Assembly (NCBI GenBank): GCA_902493915.1
Contig: CABUQY010000065.1
Span: 1-8,911 of the forward strand
Direction: 5' to 3'
DNA length: 8,911 bases
DNA from: an uncultured Collinsella sp.
GTDB taxonomy: Bacteria; Actinomycetota; Coriobacteriia; Coriobacteriales; Coriobacteriaceae
Shown piece after piece: positions 6,267-8,911 of this stretch; position 1 is the first letter of the stretch; each line of letters opens with the position of its first letter. The translations under genes and the position numbers were made by a program. The notes below the pieces were generated by a model that saw nothing but the letters and a program-made list of their open reading frames with translations, was not told the DNA's origin and searched no databases.

Positions 6267-7742
6267 TTACAGCGCCATCGTGCGGGCGTGGTCAATGCGC
6301 GCCAGGCAGTCGTCACGACCGACGAGCGCCATGGTCTCGCCCAGCGGAGGGCTCACCATGTTGCCGCAGACGGCGACGCGCACGGCCTGGAACACCACGC
6401 GCTTCTTGAGGTCCATCTGCTCAGGCAGCGGCTCAAGCGCGGCGTCGATGTTGGCGGCCGTCCACTCGTTCACACCCTCGAGCGCGGCCTTGGCGGCATC
6501 AAGAATGGCACCCATGCCCTCCTTGGCCAGGCCCTTGTTGACGGATTTCTCGTCATACTCGAGCGTCTCGGCCGTAGCGAAGATGGGAGCGGCGACGGTC
6601 ACGGCGTCGGTCGGCATCTTGGTGCGCGGCTTAACGATGGCAGCGAGCGCGTCGATCCAATCCTCGCCGTACTCGACATTACCCTCGATGAGACCAGCCT
6701 CGTGCAGCTCGGGGACCATGATCTCGTCGGCAAACTGGGCGTCGGACATGCCGTTGATGTACTCGGCATTGACCCAGTCGAGCTTCTTGGGATCGAAGGT
6801 CGCGGGATTCTTGGAGATGCGGTCGAGCGAGAACTTGCTGGCCAGGACATCGCGCGGGATGATCGTGGTCTCGCCGTCGAGCGACCAGCCGAGCAGCGCC
6901 AGGTAGTTGACGAAGGCGTCGGACAGGTAGCCGGCGTCGCGGTACTCCTCCACCGAGGTGGCGCCGTGGCGCTTGGAGAGCTTCTTGCCGTCGGCACCCA
7001 GGATCATGGAGATGTGGGCGAACGTAGGCACGGGCGCGCCGAGGGCCTCATAGACCATGACCTGGCGCGGGGTGTTGGACAGGTGGTCGTCGCCGCGGAT
7101 GACATGGGTGATCTTCATCATGGCGTCGTCGACGACGGTCGCGAAGTTGTACGTGGGCGTGCCATCGGAGCGGAAGATGACAAAGTCGTCGAGCTCCTTG
7201 GCGTCGAAGGTCACCTCACCGTGGACGGCGTCGTGGATGACGACGTCGCCGCGGTCCTCGGGCACCTTGATGCGCAGGACGTAGGACTCGCCGGCCTCGA
7301 TGCGGCGGCGGGCCTCCTCGGGATCAAGATCGCGGCAACGGCGCTGATAGCCCTGGAAGGGGTCCTTGCGCTCCTGCGCGGCCTTGCGGTCGGCGTCGAG
7401 CTGCTCCTTGGTGCAGAAGCAGGGATAGGCCTTGCCCTCGTCCCAAAGCTTCTGGGCGGCCTGCTTGTACAGGTCCAGGCGCTCGGTCTGGGCGTAGGGG
7501 CCAAAATCGCCGCCCACCTCGGGACCCTCGTCCCAGTCCAGGCCCAGCCAACGCATGGCGCGCAGGATGATCTGCGTGTTCTCGTCGGTGGAGCGGGTGG
7601 GATCGGTGTCGTCGATGCGCAGGATGAACGTGCCGCCGTTTGCACGGGCGAAAGCCCAGTTATAGATAGCGGTGCGGGCGCCGCCAATGTGCAGCTTGCC
7701 CGTCGGTGAGGGTGCAAAGCGGACGCGAACGTCTGATGCCAT
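6267..7742 (-). CDS. gltX: Glutamyl-tRNA synthetase
   Basis: GltX charges tRNA-Glu with glutamate using ATP; it is a cytoplasmic class I aminoacyl-tRNA synthetase. From the chosen ATG it has 491 residues, typical for the family. Class I signatures are present: HIGG (18-21) within FAPSPTGKLHIGGARTA, and KLSKR (254-258). A zinc-type knuckle of the form CxC...YxxxC is seen (C108, C110, Y132, C136), as in many bacterial enzymes. The C-terminal helical anticodon-binding half is complete. A GTG at 7781 in the same frame would add 13 residues. The ATG at 7742 is preferred because GAGGAGA lies 5 nt upstream and the family's conserved N-terminus starts there. It appears to be its own transcription unit, with a candidate promoter at 7783-7813 and a terminator at 6217-6243. 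Whether it also charges tRNA-Gln for later amidation cannot be judged here. Confidence 0.96.
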   Translation of the reverse strand: MASDVRVRFAPSPTGKLHIGGARTAIYNWAFARANGGTFILRIDDTDPTRSTDENTQIILRAMRWLGLDWDEGPEVGGDFGPYAQTERLDLYKQAAQKLWDEGKAYPCFCTKEQLDADRKAAQERKDPFQGYQRRCRDLDPEEARRRIEAGESYVLRIKVPEDRGDVVIHDAVHGEVTFDAKELDDFVIFRSDGTPTYNFATVVDDAMMKITHVIRGDDHLSNTPRQVMVYEALGAPVPTFAHISMILGADGKKLSKRHGATSVEEYRDAGYLSDAFVNYLALLGWSLDGETTIIPRDVLASKFSLDRISKNPATFDPKKLDWVNAEYINGMSDAQFADEIMVPELHEAGLIEGNVEYGEDWIDALAAIVKPRTKMPTDAVTVAAPIFATAETLEYDEKSVNKGLAKEGMGAILDAAKAALEGVNEWTAANIDAALEPLPEQMDLKKRVVFQAVRVAVCGNMVSPPLGETMALVGRDDCLARIDHARTMAL

Positions 7743-7747
7743 GGAAA

Positions 7748-7754
7748 TCTCCTC
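7748..7754 (-). promoter_or_regulatory. Shine-Dalgarno that decides the gltX start
   Basis: GAGGAGA on the minus strand lies 5 nt before the ATG at 7742. It favours a protein beginning MASDVRVRF over the GTG-initiated form 13 residues longer. Confidence 0.75.
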
Positions 7755-7782
7755 GATTGCAGGATGGATGTCTAACCGCACC

Positions 7783-7813
7783 AGTATAAAGCATCAAAGC
7801 AACCTCCGCACAA
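7783..7813 (-). promoter_or_regulatory. Candidate gltX promoter
   Basis: On the minus strand TATACT (7783-7788) is a good -10 hexamer. TTGTGC (7808-7813) is a partial -35 match at a long 19-nt spacing. It would place the transcription start roughly 35 nt before the gltX ATG. The -10 is persuasive and the -35 weak. Confidence 0.4.
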
Positions 7814-7823
7814 AGGGCACCGA

Positions 7824-7918
7824 CCTACTCATTGGGGACAGACTTAAATGACCAGTCATTGGGCAACCTGTCGGCACTTAGGAAGGCTGGTCATTTAAGC
7901 CTGTCCCCAATGAGTAGG
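7824..7918. repeat. 95-bp near-perfect hairpin between gltX and metK
   Basis: The left arm (7824-7855, starting CCTACTCATTGGGGACAG) and right arm (7887-7918) pair over 32 bp with one mismatch (A7842 against C7900), around a 31-nt loop. If a 4-bp insertion on the left (GACC) is skipped, the symmetry extends outward by GCACC. TCATTGGG in the loop (7856-7863) repeats the arm sequence at 7829-7836. The element lies about 10 bp from the candidate -35 regions of both divergent genes, so it separates them without overlapping the core promoters. From memory, GGGGACAG-type ends resemble palindromes linked to REP-associated (Y1 type) transposases, but none is present here. Confidence 0.88.
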
Positions 7919-7951
7919 TGCGGAAAGGGTGTGAATGTTTGATTTACGCGC

Positions 7952-7957
7952 TATGAT
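7952..7957 (+). promoter_or_regulatory. Candidate metK -10 element
   Basis: TATGAT is a good -10 hexamer in an AT-richer stretch 68 nt before the metK start. The expected -35 position (7928-7935, GGTGTGAA) matches poorly. If used, transcription would begin near 7964 with a leader of about 60 nt containing the stem-loop at 7976-8002. Confidence 0.4.
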
Positions 7958-7975
7958 GTGCCCTTGCATAGAGAG

Positions 7976-8002
7976 CCCGGCGGAATGGTAACGGTCGCCG
8001 GG
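7976..8002 (+). promoter_or_regulatory. Stem-loop in the metK leader
   Basis: CCCGGCG (7976-7982) and CGCCGGG (7996-8002) form a perfect 7-bp stem with a 13-nt loop. Then come ACACG, TTTTT (8008-8012) and the metK Shine-Dalgarno AAAGGA (8014-8019). The stem followed at a short distance by T5 could act as a weak attenuator, or the stem may simply structure the leader. I see no recognisable SAM riboswitch class. Four bases upstream, CCTT (7962-7965) could pair with AAGG of the Shine-Dalgarno, which is too little to call a switch. Confidence 0.4.
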
Positions 8003-8024
8003 ACACGTTTTTGAAAGGACAATC

Positions 8025-8911
<887 letters not shown>

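Noticed and set aside
6231..7709. Plus-strand open frame of 492 codons antisense to gltX
   Set aside because: Low-complexity Gly/Leu/Val-rich translation with no domain. It mirrors the gltX codons and overlaps the gltX terminator at its start.
7958..8024. Known SAM riboswitch upstream of metK
   Set aside because: The leader is short and shows only one hairpin; I could not match conserved elements of a described SAM riboswitch class.

Overview
The window is a block of bacterial housekeeping genes for translation and replication restart, interrupted by unusually elaborate inverted repeats. GC-rich coding sequence, Shine-Dalgarno sites before the genes, and the order priA-def-fmt-rsmB with gltX and metK alongside point to a high-GC Gram-positive. 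The protein style is most like Coriobacteriia, possibly Collinsella. This is a judgement from memory of such proteins, not a database match, and no rRNA or other decisive marker is present.

Layout from left to right. Positions 1-489 have no gene: a GC-rich stem-loop (17-46), a 62-bp hairpin repeat (78-139), a larger element with 14-bp inverted arms (186-341), and a second copy of the hairpin repeat (419-481) just behind the rsmB stop codon. On the minus strand follow rsmB (490-1890) and fmt (1887-2807), joined by an ATGA overlap. A 361-bp gap (2808-3168) holds a probable terminator (2924-2948) and a 137-bp nested inverted repeat (3025-3161). Then come def (3169-3705) and priA (3724-6177), 18 nt apart, both minus strand. 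A clear intrinsic terminator (6217-6243) separates them from gltX (6267-7742, minus). A divergent intergenic region with a 95-bp near-perfect hairpin (7824-7918) separates gltX from metK, which starts at 8025 on the plus strand and runs off the window end.

How the genes work together. Fmt formylates initiator Met-tRNA and Def removes the formyl group from new proteins, so they form one functional cycle. RsmB methylates 16S rRNA and GltX charges tRNA with glutamate. PriA restarts stalled replication forks. MetK makes S-adenosylmethionine, the methyl donor RsmB uses. The likely minus-strand transcription units are gltX, priA-def and fmt-rsmB.

The most interesting content is intergenic. Three hairpin elements with two unrelated arm sequences share the exact 11-mer AGGACTGTTTG. 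A fourth long hairpin of another sequence sits between the gltX and metK promoters. The other notable points are an N-terminal QLSLF sequence in PriA, matching the sliding-clamp-binding consensus, and an insertion of about 18 residues near the N-terminus of MetK.
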